DNA of 64,000 bases from Branchiostoma floridae (taxonomy: Eukaryota; Chordata; Leptocardii; Amphioxiformes; Branchiostomatidae), in the NCBI RefSeq assembly GCF_000003815.2, contig NC_049991.1, positions 1,781,718-1,845,717 of the forward strand. The letters are read 5' to 3'. Of this stretch, positions 55,767 to 59,044 are shown piece after piece. The position numbers were made by a program, and so were the translations under genes. The notes under the pieces were generated by a model. That model saw only the letters and a list, made by a program, of their open reading frames with translations, did no database searches and was not told the DNA's origin. Position 1 is the first letter of the stretch. Each line of letters begins with the position of its first letter.

Positions 55767-57854
55767 GTCAACTTGTTTTGCGATCCCTTGCTGTTGTGAC
55801 AAATTCAAATAATAGAATATAGAAATATGTACTTTTTGTACTACAGTGTCTCCCCAGACAGTGGAATAAGTGAGGCCCTCCACTATACTCTCAGCCAGCT
55901 CCACTATACTATTTTTTAAATTTAGTGTGTTTCTTCCCTATTTTCTTTGTTAGTTTTGCTAAAATTAATGACAGTTCACAGATTTTTGTGCCAAGTGGCA
56001 TCACTTTTCCAGTCAGCATTGTCTGCAAAAACTTGTGAATGAGCAATGATCAAAACAATAGTCGTTTTGCCACTTCACAACAAAGGAATCACAACAGTAT
56101 ATTATACTTGTAGTATTTGACACCTTCTGTCATTGCGAAATGAACCCATTTTCATGAAAGCGCAGCGCGTTGGTGCGGGTTATTTTTGCCAGCCCCTCCA
56201 CTATACTAAAAAATTCTGGGGAGAACCCTGCACTACCAACATGTAGGAACTATTTAAGTTATGCATACTACTAGACATGTGACTAGTAAAAGTTGTGTTT
56301 AAACACATTCATAAACACATTAAACAAGGGTTGACAACATTTCTACATAATTGAAGTACACCATAAATCTTAAAAAGTAAAGTTTAATAGTTGTTACTTA
56401 CTGTAACAGTCATTGGTTTGAGAGGATGATAATCAGTTGTCTCCCTCACACAGGCTTCTTGTTGCTTCTCACTGGTGTAATCCCTCATGCGAGGGACCCT
56501 TAAGAAAGATTTGATTAAGGTTTTAGGCAACTTTCTGTATAGTTCTTTATAGTATATATTTATATGCTACAGATTAGGTAATGTAATAGCTATGAGACTA
56601 ATTACTAAGTGTATAGGGCAAAATCACATTTTGCTAAGTAAGAAATATGATGTTATGAACCAATAAAGATCAAGGTTGTATTTTTAAGAGGGCTTCACAT
56701 TGGTACCCAGTGCTGCGTACTGGTAAGACACTGTGAAAATCATTGAAGCATAAATAACCATTATGACTGATTAGGCGGGGTTTCGAGACGACTCGGCACC
56801 TGAGACAACTCGGCCCTAGTCAGCACCGGCCATACTTACTCGGCACATAACTTTTATATTTTGCACTCGAAGAATGATAATCCTATCATTCCGGCAGCAT
56901 AAGAAGTGACATAAGAATGTACAAATCAATCTCACCCCACGAGGTAACGTTTTGGATACAAATTTTTAGGATACAAGATCCCCAAAACATGTTGCGGGCC
57001 GCGCCGGCGGCGCCATTTTTTAGTTGTTATATCGGCGTTCTTTCACGATGTCACTCTACTTCTCTTCTATATCACCGTGTTTGCAAGTTCGTACAAATGA
57101 AAATAGATGTAATAAGCAGTTCAATATATTTTGTTGGTCATAAATTACATCTGTTTGTAGGTTTTAAAAACGCGTTGAGATGACCGATCTGATATAGACA
57201 GAGTCTCGGCCGTTCAAAGTTAACGTACCTTGAAGTGACGTTCAGAGCCTCAAAATGTCCGTAAAATTGTGCCGACTGTATGACTTACAAGTTATTGCAG
57301 TGAGAGAAATTTTTTGCAGTTAAACATCAAGTGCATTTCTCACAAACCTTCACAATTTTATGTCATATTCTTGGTGCCAAGTTTTCCCACTTGGCTAGGT
57401 GCCGAGTCGTCCCAGGTGCCGAGTTGTCCTGATACCCTGTCAACAGTCTTTCTTGGGACTGTAAAACTATTTATTCATACACATTGTCAACATGTGAACG
57501 GGTGTGGACCTGTACAAACCTCTATAACTGCACCTTTACTTCATGTTACGTTACGTATACAGCCCTAGTGTGAATGTACACCACAAACAACTGTATGAAA
57601 GTCCGGACGGCGGAAGTAAAAGAAAGGAAACTTGGGCCAAGTTGCATTGGGGGGAGGGGCCTACACTTCTTGTGCGAAACGGGTACTTCTTTAGCTATTT
57701 CTGATATTTCTGCGGTGAAACATAGTTCAAATTATAACCTTAGATCCTTTAAAAGACATTATGCACTACACATTGGTCAATATATAAGCGAGGAAAGTCC
57801 TGAAGAAAGGAAAAAGTGACAAAATCGGGAAACTAACCACTGATAAGCCGCCAT
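19360..57854 (-). CDS. VPS35L: VPS35L, retriever complex subunit (complete gene, 33 coding exons)
   Basis: This encodes the VPS35-like scaffold (human C16orf62) of retriever, which with VPS26C and VPS29 recycles SNX17 cargo such as integrins from endosomes as part of Commander. Exons from 57854 down to 19360 have GT-AG splice sites and phases that close to 982 codons plus stop; the human protein is of similar length. Recognisable family blocks are [19 protein letters not shown] (residues 57-75, N-terminal belt), [87 protein letters not shown] and the C-terminal LPLQSRT. Introns carry most of the repeats of the window. Oddities are an extra 15-residue exon 12, a 28-nt micro-exon 30, and an expanded array made of the exon 29 end. 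The gene is head-to-head with MED9. The model is by eye; splice borders are confident where phase and motif agree. Confidence 0.95.
19890..20240 (-). mobile_element. LINE-like 3'-end fragment with (GATT)n boundary
   Basis: GATTGATTGATTGATTTTAT is followed by TTTTGCACATTAAAAAATG and ACAATAGAACGTGCAAGGGG. The layout is like 9140-9290. It is in reverse orientation, and no ORF is preserved. Confidence 0.45.
21258..21818 (-). mobile_element. mariner/Tc1-like element remnant
   Basis: Inverted ends CGAGGGGCGTTCAATAAGTA / TACTTATTGAACGCCCCTCG are flanked by TA on both sides. On the minus strand the interior retains an N-terminal transposase relic: [20 protein letters not shown], then [20 protein letters not shown], the helix-turn-helix and GRPS linker of IS630/mariner-type transposases. 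The catalytic DDE region is absent, so it is nonautonomous. Confidence 0.85.
21938..22352. mobile_element. hAT-like nonautonomous element (GGTCCGGACTT words)
   Basis: GTGTAGTGGTGCGTACCTAAA and TTTAGGTACGCACCACTAGT face each other at the ends, with repeated TCCGGACTTG / GGTTCAGGTCCGGAC inside. It is related in word content to 17317-17738. Confidence 0.75.
22525..22671 (-). CDS. VPS35L: VPS35L exon 32
   Basis: Residues 902-950, with [20 protein letters not shown]. Confidence 0.95.
22740..23045. mobile_element. candidate hAT-like fragment
   Basis: The ends GTTCTCGCCAGCC and GGCTAGAACCC are a short imperfect inverted repeat. The interior GGGTCCGGGGGCATGC and TCTAGACCCTCTGAAA recur in the 35.0-35.9 kb element. 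It lies in intron 31. Confidence 0.5.
23115..23233 (-). CDS. VPS35L: VPS35L exon 31
   Basis: Residues 862-901, with [15 protein letters not shown]. Confidence 0.95.
23318..23540. mobile_element. MITE family TACTGTAAATGC, copy 1
   Basis: The right end is GCATTTACAGTA; the left end is degenerate. Shared interior words are GAAGTTCGCGGGGATT, GGTAGCGGGAAAAGG, CTCTTACTGCC and GGTTTTAAGTTCGTGG. Better copies are at 31824-32023 and 46943-47153. Confidence 0.75.
23657..24724. mobile_element. ~1.06-kb nonautonomous DNA transposon, TTA duplication
   Basis: Terminal inverted repeats GCCCCGGTCACAAAGCGCGT (left) and ACGCGCTTTGTGACCGGGGC (right) continue for ~35 bp and are flanked by TTA. A 3-bp TTA duplication suggests PIF/Harbinger. 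An internal inverted subrepeat (CGCTTTGTGACCACGG, 24594-24609) suggests a nested or internally duplicated end. No transposase is seen. It lies in VPS35L intron 30. Confidence 0.85.
24946..24973 (-). CDS. VPS35L: VPS35L micro-exon 30 (28 nt)
   Basis: Encodes ENYLYHVNK plus the first base of V862. It matches the human ETYLYHIDKV block and supplies exactly the phase required between exons 29 and 31. Acceptor ATCTAG, donor GTCAGT. Too short to be seen as an open frame. Confidence 0.9.
25640..28988 (-). repeat. tandem array of exon-end + 5' splice-site units in VPS35L intron 29
   Basis: I count about 46 intronic copies (47 with the exon itself) of a 69-74-bp unit. Minus-strand parts in order are ACAGTGATGCTAAAGTCAGG, TCCTACCTGAGTGTGACATG, TCTTCTCTCAG, CTATGAGTCAG, then GTAAGAACAAC or GTGAGAACAAC. 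Length differences come from TTG triplets and CTCTT variants in the spacer. Copies next to exon 29 match it best (CTATGAGCCAG); distal ones carry GAGTCAG. A 7-unit pattern of spacer variants recurs at 25.85-26.30 kb and 27.95-28.40 kb. The array occupies most of a 4.0-kb intron. Confidence 0.95.
28989..29126 (-). CDS. VPS35L: VPS35L exon 29 (source of the tandem array)
   Basis: Residues 807-852, from [20 protein letters not shown] to LLSAMSQ. Its last ~60 nt (from ACAGTGATGC to CTATGAGCCAG) plus donor GTAAGAAC are the seed of the array that fills intron 29. Reading past the authentic donor meets TGA at 28947-28949, inside the next copy, so only the first donor gives a full-length protein. Confidence 0.95.
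29220..29450 (+). mobile_element. tRNA-derived SINE fragment, family C
   Basis: TTCAGTGGTTAGCAGCCCTGC then a degenerate box B (AAATTTGATTCC) and CTACTGGAAAGGGTTGCAGT. A relative is at 39996-40180. It lies in intron 28 of VPS35L. Confidence 0.6.
29722..29860. repeat. foldback element of the GTTGCTTGAGTAA family
   Basis: GTAGTTACTCAAGTAACTG faces CAGTTGCTTGAGTTACTAC, and ATATGGTTTTGGAAAC faces TTTCAAAAACCATAT, with TATTACCTGGATGTCTAAAC at the right end. Confidence 0.8.
30137..30276 (-). CDS. VPS35L: VPS35L exon 28
   Basis: Residues 760-806, with [15 protein letters not shown]. Confidence 0.95.
30392..30565. mobile_element. inverted-repeat MITE in VPS35L intron 27
   Basis: CAGATCCTACGATGCCA and TACTGTAGGATCTG face each other, as do AGTATCAAAGCTG and CAGCTTTTGATACTATC. 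The centre contains GGGGCTCCGGTCTCGTACAC. Confidence 0.65.
31020..31134 (-). CDS. VPS35L: VPS35L exon 27
   Basis: Residues 722-760, with [10 protein letters not shown] and [12 protein letters not shown]. Confidence 0.95.
31824..32023. mobile_element. MITE family TACTGTAAATGC, copy 2
   Basis: Ends TACTGTAAATG and GCATTTACAGTA; interior GAAGTTCGCGGGGATTTAAT, TCTCTTACTACCACG and CCACCGCGAACATTTC. Terminal TA suggests a Tc1/mariner-type TA duplication. Confidence 0.85.
33281..33510 (+). mobile_element. tRNA-derived SINE, family B, copy 2
   Basis: A decayed head (GTTGAGTGTTTGCCTTGCAT, box B mutated to GTGAGTTTAACCC) is followed by AATGGTACATATGCTGCTTT and ACTAGCCCCCTGCTGTAAAA, matching 1377-1650. 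Confidence 0.75.
33505..33805. mobile_element. hAT-like fragment with GGACCTGGACCTG words
   Basis: GTAGAGGAGAGTTGAAAGTC, AGGCGATTAGCATTGGCTAC and ATCGCCCATTCACAAGC match 51715-52040 in order, then GATCTGGACCTGGACCTGAC. Confidence 0.65.
35018..35942. mobile_element. ~0.9-kb inverted-repeat element with internal ~190-bp repeats
   Basis: The ends GGCGGCGGCACCATTTTTTA and CATGGTGCCGCCGCC are inverted. Inside, a ~190-bp unit (CTAGACCCTCTGAAACG, CATTTCCTGTATTTTGAGGG, CAAATTTTGC, then AGGGCGAC) repeats about four times, near 35150, 35355, 35560 and 35745. A related terminus lies at 56998-57050. No transposase is seen. Confidence 0.75.
36450..38230 (+). mobile_element. LINE tail fragment split by a foldback insertion
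   Basis: 36450-36562 and 38168-38230 together match the LINE tail at 15630-15770 (CTCAACCTACACA, GTCTAACC, GGGGAACAACAGAC). The interruption is the element 36563-38167. Confidence 0.7.
36563..38167. mobile_element. ~1.6-kb foldback element with unequal inverted repeats
   Basis: Inverted repeats of ~165 bp (36594-36757 against 38005-38170) include AGTTGAACTGTAATTTCCAA, TTTTCGACTGCACAGCATCA and CATGACGTCACGT; both continue to GGAGCTTTTATCAGGAGGAG after a 68-bp insertion in the left arm. A 12-bp direct repeat ATGTCTAACCTT flanks it. The left end extends ~31 bp beyond the right. The interior (36840-37980) is unusually GC/CpG rich with an ATGGCGGAC context at 37123, hinting at a captured promoter/first-exon segment. 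A partial copy of one end lies at 52360-52560. Confidence 0.8.
38321..38728 (+). mobile_element. tRNA-derived SINE, family A, copy 2 (5' truncated)
   Basis: It starts inside the core (TTGTGCCCTTGGGAAAGGCA), continues to GTAACCCGTAACCTTGAGTG and CCTTGTTACGTGGTGACCAT, and ends in A17. It matches copy 3 over its full length. Confidence 0.88.
39746..39905 (+). CDS. C1q-domain gene, exon 1
   Basis: Signal peptide, linker and first Gly-X-Y triplets; ends phase 1 before donor GTAGGA. Confidence 0.9.
39746..40784 (+). CDS. secreted collagen-like C1q-domain protein, nested in VPS35L intron 26
   Basis: Two exons (39746-39905 and 40279-40784; GT at 39906, AG at 40277-40278) encode 221 residues. Residues 1-17 ([17 protein letters not shown]) are a signal peptide. 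A short linker with one Cys and an NIT sequon follows, then about 12 Gly-X-Y triplets ([10 protein letters not shown] to GLPGTPG, ~44-81), then a C1q globular domain ([52 protein letters not shown]). It has the architecture of C1q/TNF-like secreted trimers, which are expanded in lancelets and often act as lectins or immune recognition proteins; no specific ligand can be inferred. The start is the ATG before the signal peptide; an ATAG just upstream could be a 5' UTR splice acceptor. It lies opposite VPS35L. Confidence 0.92.
39996..40190 (+). mobile_element. tRNA-derived SINE fragment, family C, in the C1q intron
   Basis: GTGATAGTCCAGTAGTTAGC, GCTGCCTCTGTACC and CTTCCAGAAAGGGTAACCG match the layout at 29220-29450. 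Confidence 0.6.
40279..40784 (+). CDS. C1q-domain gene, exon 2
   Basis: Rest of the collagen-like stretch and the whole C1q domain, ending TMEDEEL and TAA. Confidence 0.93.
41058..41063 (+). terminator. candidate poly(A) signal of the C1q gene
   Basis: AATAAA followed by A-rich sequence, 274 nt after the C1q stop and ~50 bp before VPS35L exon 26 on the other strand. Confidence 0.45.
41115..41192 (-). CDS. VPS35L: VPS35L exon 26
   Basis: Residues 696-721, with [13 protein letters not shown]. The following 10-kb intron 26 contains the C1q gene on the plus strand. Confidence 0.95.
41351..41449 (-). CDS. VPS35L: VPS35L exon 25
   Basis: Residues 663-695, with [19 protein letters not shown] ~48-bp direct repeat (CCAATCAGGAGTCAGAGTTA...) fills the start of the upstream intron at 41470-41670. 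Confidence 0.95.
41470..41675. repeat. short tandem repeat, ~48-bp unit
   Basis: About four copies of GACCAATCAGGAGTCAGAGT, then TAGGAATCATTCCAGGAAAA, directly upstream of VPS35L exon 25. Confidence 0.85.
41690..41925 (+). mobile_element. degraded LINE C2H2-tail fragment
   Basis: CTATGTGGCAGAGACTGTCA and GTATAAGACTGTTTGGCCA are the same tail as 15940-16040, with frame disruptions. Confidence 0.65.
41976..42039 (-). CDS. VPS35L: VPS35L exon 24
   Basis: Residues 641-662, with [19 protein letters not shown]. Confidence 0.95.
42540..42620 (-). CDS. VPS35L: VPS35L exon 23
   Basis: Residues 614-641, with [14 protein letters not shown]. Confidence 0.94.
43712..43797 (-). CDS. VPS35L: VPS35L exon 22
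   Basis: Residues 586-614, with [19 protein letters not shown]. Confidence 0.95.
44280..44342 (-). CDS. VPS35L: VPS35L exon 21
   Basis: Residues 565-585, with [11 protein letters not shown]. Confidence 0.93.
44385..44640. mobile_element. interspersed repeat in VPS35L intron 20
   Basis: ATAGCCGGTATAACCGCCGT, GCGTAACACACCAGCTTCAC and CAGCTGGTTATATTACACTG recur at 50410-50530. There is no ORF, and the family is not identified. Confidence 0.5.
44833..44913 (-). CDS. VPS35L: VPS35L exon 20
   Basis: Residues 538-564, with [18 protein letters not shown]. Confidence 0.95.
45042..45095 (-). CDS. VPS35L: VPS35L exon 19
   Basis: Residues 520-537, [18 protein letters not shown]. Confidence 0.93.
45488..45523 (-). 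CDS. VPS35L: VPS35L exon 18 (36 nt)
   Basis: Residues 508-519, [12 protein letters not shown]. Confidence 0.92.
45923..46003 (-). CDS. VPS35L: VPS35L exon 17
   Basis: Residues 481-507, with [20 protein letters not shown]. The short region before it (relative to human KHLLFRS) is partly replaced by HELYAS. Confidence 0.95.
46090..46620. repeat. 39-bp minisatellite in VPS35L intron 16
   Basis: About 12 copies of a unit around AATTCAGCACCAGGGACAGC, AGCTATCTATGTGATTGTG. Because 39 is a multiple of three, the plus strand stays open (46142-46579) and would translate as 13-residue repeats ([13 protein letters not shown]). It lies antisense inside an intron with no start context, so it is called a repeat, not a gene. 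Confidence 0.85.
46691..46802 (-). CDS. VPS35L: VPS35L exon 16
   Basis: Residues 443-480, with [20 protein letters not shown]. Confidence 0.95.
46943..47153. mobile_element. MITE family TACTGTAAATGC, copy 3
   Basis: Near-complete inverted ends TACTGTAAATGCA / TGCATTTACAGTA. The interior pairs GTTCGCGGTGGATTAAAGTT with AACTTAAAACCACCGCGAAC. Confidence 0.88.
47361..47407 (-). CDS. VPS35L: VPS35L exon 15
   Basis: Residues 428-443 ([12 protein letters not shown]). Confidence 0.9.
47754..47870 (-). CDS. VPS35L: VPS35L exon 14
   Basis: Residues 389-427, with [15 protein letters not shown]. Its 5' two-thirds and acceptor are tandemly duplicated just upstream (47911-48022). Confidence 0.93.
47911..48022 (-). 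pseudogene. duplicated partial copy of VPS35L exon 14
   Basis: A ~110-bp tandem duplicate of 47799-47910 includes the acceptor (47983-47984) and the first ~68 nt of exon 14, then enters repeated CAGGTGTTAC without the exon's 3' part or donor. It is an unspliced exon relic lying in intron 13. Confidence 0.85.
48315..48392 (-). CDS. VPS35L: VPS35L exon 13
   Basis: Residues 363-388, VGILVAPEV to YDFLATYKQ. Confidence 0.93.
48448..48781. mobile_element. hAT-like MITE with GTGCAGGTA words
   Basis: Ends CAGGGCTCGAAATA and TATTTTGAGCCCTG are flanked by CTATG on both sides. Interior GTGCAGGTAAAATT, TACCTGCACTAACC-type words recur in both orientations. It lies in VPS35L intron 12. Confidence 0.8.
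49001..49045 (-). CDS. VPS35L: VPS35L exon 12 (extra 15 residues)
   Basis: A 45-nt phase-0 exon encodes [15 protein letters not shown]. It has a long pyrimidine tract before the acceptor and a consensus GTGAGT donor. As I recall the human protein, it has no counterpart between the YLCR and VG blocks, so this may be a lineage insertion or an alternative cassette. Confidence 0.7.
49673..49766 (-). CDS. VPS35L: VPS35L exon 11
   Basis: Residues 316-347, with [17 protein letters not shown]. Confidence 0.95.
49900..50391 (-). mobile_element. tRNA-derived SINE, family A, copy 3 (full length)
   Basis: On the minus strand the copy runs from GGGCCGCGTAGCACAGTGGT (box A side) and box B (GGTTCAAATCC) through the core to GTGGTGACCATTGAGTAAAA and an A-rich tail. 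This ~490-bp copy defines the full element for 38.3 kb. Confidence 0.88.
50597..50741 (-). CDS. VPS35L: VPS35L exon 10
   Basis: Residues 268-316, with [20 protein letters not shown]. Confidence 0.95.
51099..51176 (-). CDS. VPS35L: VPS35L exon 9
   Basis: Residues 242-268 ([11 protein letters not shown] onward); less conserved loop. Confidence 0.9.
51581..51665 (-). CDS. VPS35L: VPS35L exon 8
   Basis: Residues 214-242, with [18 protein letters not shown]. Confidence 0.95.
51715..52045. mobile_element. hAT-like element with GGTCCGGACCTGG words
   Basis: It ends GTACCCATCCCTA, with CAGGTCCGGACCTGGACCTG inside; a partner of 33505-33805. It sits ~25 bp from exon 7's donor (52068-52069). Confidence 0.7.
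52070..52198 (-). CDS. VPS35L: VPS35L exon 7
   Basis: Residues 171-213, with [14 protein letters not shown]; start of the helical solenoid. Confidence 0.95.
52350..52560. mobile_element. solo end of the foldback family
   Basis: ATGATCCACTGCTCACTGAA, TTTATTCCTTGACAGTGCC, TTTGGGTGAGTGCAATTTTT and CACAGATGAACTTCCAAGTT match one arm of 36563-38167, including its extreme end. Confidence 0.75.
52690..52800 (-). mobile_element. SINE head remnant
   Basis: GTAAAGTGCCTTTCCCAAGG then GGCATCGAACTCAGGATCTC, a reversed box B region. Probably a family A relative. Confidence 0.55.
53024..53155. repeat. foldback element of the GTTGCTTGAGTAA family
   Basis: CAACTGGATATGATTTTGGA faces CCAAAATCATATCCAGTTGC. 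Confidence 0.8.
53365..53444 (-). CDS. VPS35L: VPS35L exon 6
   Basis: Residues 144-170, with [15 protein letters not shown]. Confidence 0.92.
53675..53705 (-). CDS. VPS35L: VPS35L exon 5 (31 nt)
   Basis: Residues 134-144 (FLSPSDREK); polypyrimidine acceptor TTTTTAG and donor GTGAGA; phase joins exon 4 and exon 6. Confidence 0.85.
54069..54197 (-). CDS. VPS35L: VPS35L exon 4
   Basis: Residues 91-133, with [19 protein letters not shown]; basic, serine-rich start. Confidence 0.93.
54225..54385. mobile_element. ACAGTCAAA...TTCGACTGT inverted-repeat MITE
   Basis: The ends TACAGTCAAAAGAG and TGTTCGACTGTA are inverted. Interior GGGACCACC and TATGTAGAGGTGGTCACTTG words are shared with 54850-55030. 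Confidence 0.65.
54784..55091. mobile_element. MITE with 9-bp target duplication, 12 nt from a splice donor
   Basis: The element 54793-55082 has inverted ends TAGCCTGGTATCCAGCCGTA / TACGGCTGGATACCAGGCTA and is flanked by exact CTAAAGTCT (54784-54792, 55083-55091). Inside is a second nested inverted repeat, ACAGTCAAACCTG / CAGGTTTGACTGT (54852-55030). Same family as 12325-12498. It lies in VPS35L intron 3, leaving only GTAAG plus the duplicated bases between it and exon 3. Confidence 0.9.
55095..55250 (-). CDS. VPS35L: VPS35L exon 3
   Basis: Residues 39-90, with [19 protein letters not shown], the best conserved N-terminal segment (belt region contacting VPS29 in human retriever, from literature). 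A MITE insertion begins 12 nt after its donor. Confidence 0.95.
55733..55763. repeat. (TG)n microsatellite
   Basis: Fifteen or so TG dinucleotides in VPS35L intron 2. Confidence 0.95.
56402..56498 (-). CDS. VPS35L: VPS35L exon 2
   Basis: Residues 6-38, including [11 protein letters not shown], a conserved family block; donor GTAAG. Confidence 0.9.
57838..57854 (-). CDS. VPS35L: VPS35L exon 1 (start)
   Basis: Encodes MAAYQ and the first two bases of W6. The start codon sits in CAAGATGGCGGC, a perfect TISU/YY1 context; donor GTTAG. Confidence 0.85.
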
Positions 57855-57875
57855 CTTGGTTGGTCAAAGGTCAAA
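57839..57875 (-). promoter_or_regulatory. VPS35L: TISU/YY1 start element and DR1-like site of VPS35L
   Basis: The minus strand reads CAAGATGGCGGC around the VPS35L ATG, an exact match to the TISU consensus SAASATGGCGGC, which marks genes with very short 5' UTRs and binds YY1. Adjacent TGGTCAAAGGTCA (57861-57873) is a direct repeat of nuclear-receptor half-sites spaced by one base. Both are pattern matches only. Confidence 0.65.
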
Positions 57876-58110
57876 ATGTTGTCTGCTGCAGAAAAGAAAT
57901 GATCCTTATAAAAAAAATCATTGAAACACATTTATCATCGTTTAATCCATTTAAAACTTCATAGACTATTTTCGTATATTTGGATATTTTTTACAAAAAT
58001 ATCTGATTCATGTAAAGTAAAAAAAATGTAGGCATAACATCTTTTTGAAATGCAAAATAAAACAGGCACTACAGAGAATGAATTATAGACAGCTCTTTGA
58101 AAAAAGCGAA
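57855..58110. promoter_or_regulatory. divergent VPS35L/MED9 promoter interval
   Basis: The 256 bp separate the two start codons on opposite strands. Apart from the YY1/DR1 sites at the VPS35L edge the interval is AT-rich, with no clear TATA box placed for either gene. Confidence 0.7.
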
Positions 58111-58178
58111 ATGGCGGGGCAAGCTGGAGCAGGAAATGATATGTCCTTTCTTCCGTTGGTTCATGAGATAATTCGAGG
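58111..58178 (+). CDS. MED9: MED9 exon 1
   Basis: MAGQAGAGNDMSFLPLVHEI to IRG; donor GTAAGT. Confidence 0.92.
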
Positions 58179-59044
58179 GTAAGTGCACCGTTTAAAAGAG
58201 TTTTTCATAGTGTAAGATATTCAAAACATTTGTCTATCTGTTATTTAGCTTCTGCGATCTGGAATAACAGTGTACGGTGCCTGTGTTATGATGTTTTTCA
58301 ACTTTATGATTTTCTTCTTTGTCCAGGATGGATATGGAGTCCCCAGACGTCAACCAGAAGATTACTGAACTGAAAACAAAATTCCAGAAATGTCGGACAA
58401 TGGTGGAAGAAATGCCAGGTACTTAATTATGATATATTTAAGCATGTATTTATGTTAATTTCTTTTAAAGACGTCTCTATTCTAGATTATCTGGGTTGGA
58501 CATCTTTGCACATGTTGTAAATCTCATTCTGAATTAATAGATAGGTATTAAAAATCCCTGACATCTGAAATATAATTGACAATTAGATAAATGTTACAGG
58601 AAACTTAAGGTTAAACAACAGTTTGGCAGTTTTATGACAAATTGAATAGCTTCCAAGTGCAAGGGCCAAGGATCATGGTCCATGATCCTTGTCCCTTGCA
58701 CTTGGATGCTATTCAATTCGTCAGAAAACTGTGGTGTCATATTATGTAACATTGAGTTAAATATCAGAATTATAATATCTATATGTACAACATGTAACAC
58801 ACAGGTGACCCAGTGGGGAGTTGGCCATAGCATATTGTTGAGGACATTTTTATTTACAGTGCCATCATACTTTCTCTCGTATCTCTTTAATGACTTAAAT
58901 GTTTTTTTTTTTTTCACAGGTATTGACTGCAGTGAGGAGGAACAGAAACAACAGATAGAGCAGCTCAGACAACAGGTCACCACAAAAACAGACTTACTGA
59001 AGAAGTACAAGAACATGTGTGCATTTGAGCTGCCAAGATCGTGA
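58111..59044 (+). CDS. MED9: MED9, Mediator middle-module subunit 9
   Basis: Exons 58111-58178, 58327-58418 and 58920-59044 (phases 2 and 1) encode 94 residues. Mediator links transcription factors to RNA polymerase II in the nucleus; MED9 belongs to its middle module. The family signature is visible as FLPLVHEIIRGMDMESPDV, then a charged helix (ITELKTKFQKCRTMVEEMPG) and a C-terminal coiled-coil (EEQKQQIEQLRQQVTTKTDL, LLKKYKNMCAFELPRS). The N-terminal extension of vertebrate MED9 is missing, and the start context GCGAAATGGCGGG fits. It is divergent from VPS35L; intron 2 contains a 106-bp hairpin. Confidence 0.95.
58327..58418 (+). CDS. MED9: MED9 exon 2
   Basis: MDMESPDVNQ to VEEMPG; acceptor TTTGTCCAG, donor GTACTT. 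Confidence 0.93.
58626..58731. mobile_element. 106-bp near-perfect hairpin in MED9 intron 2
   Basis: Two ~52-nt arms, CAGTTTTATGACAAATTGAA / TTCAATTCGTCAGAAAACTG and CCAAGTGCAAGGG / CCCTTGCACTTGG, meet at CATGG/TCCATG with almost no loop. Confidence 0.88.
58920..59044 (+). CDS. MED9: MED9 exon 3
   Basis: IDCSEEEQKQQIEQ to FELPRS and TGA; preceded by a T13 tract and ACAG. Confidence 0.94.
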
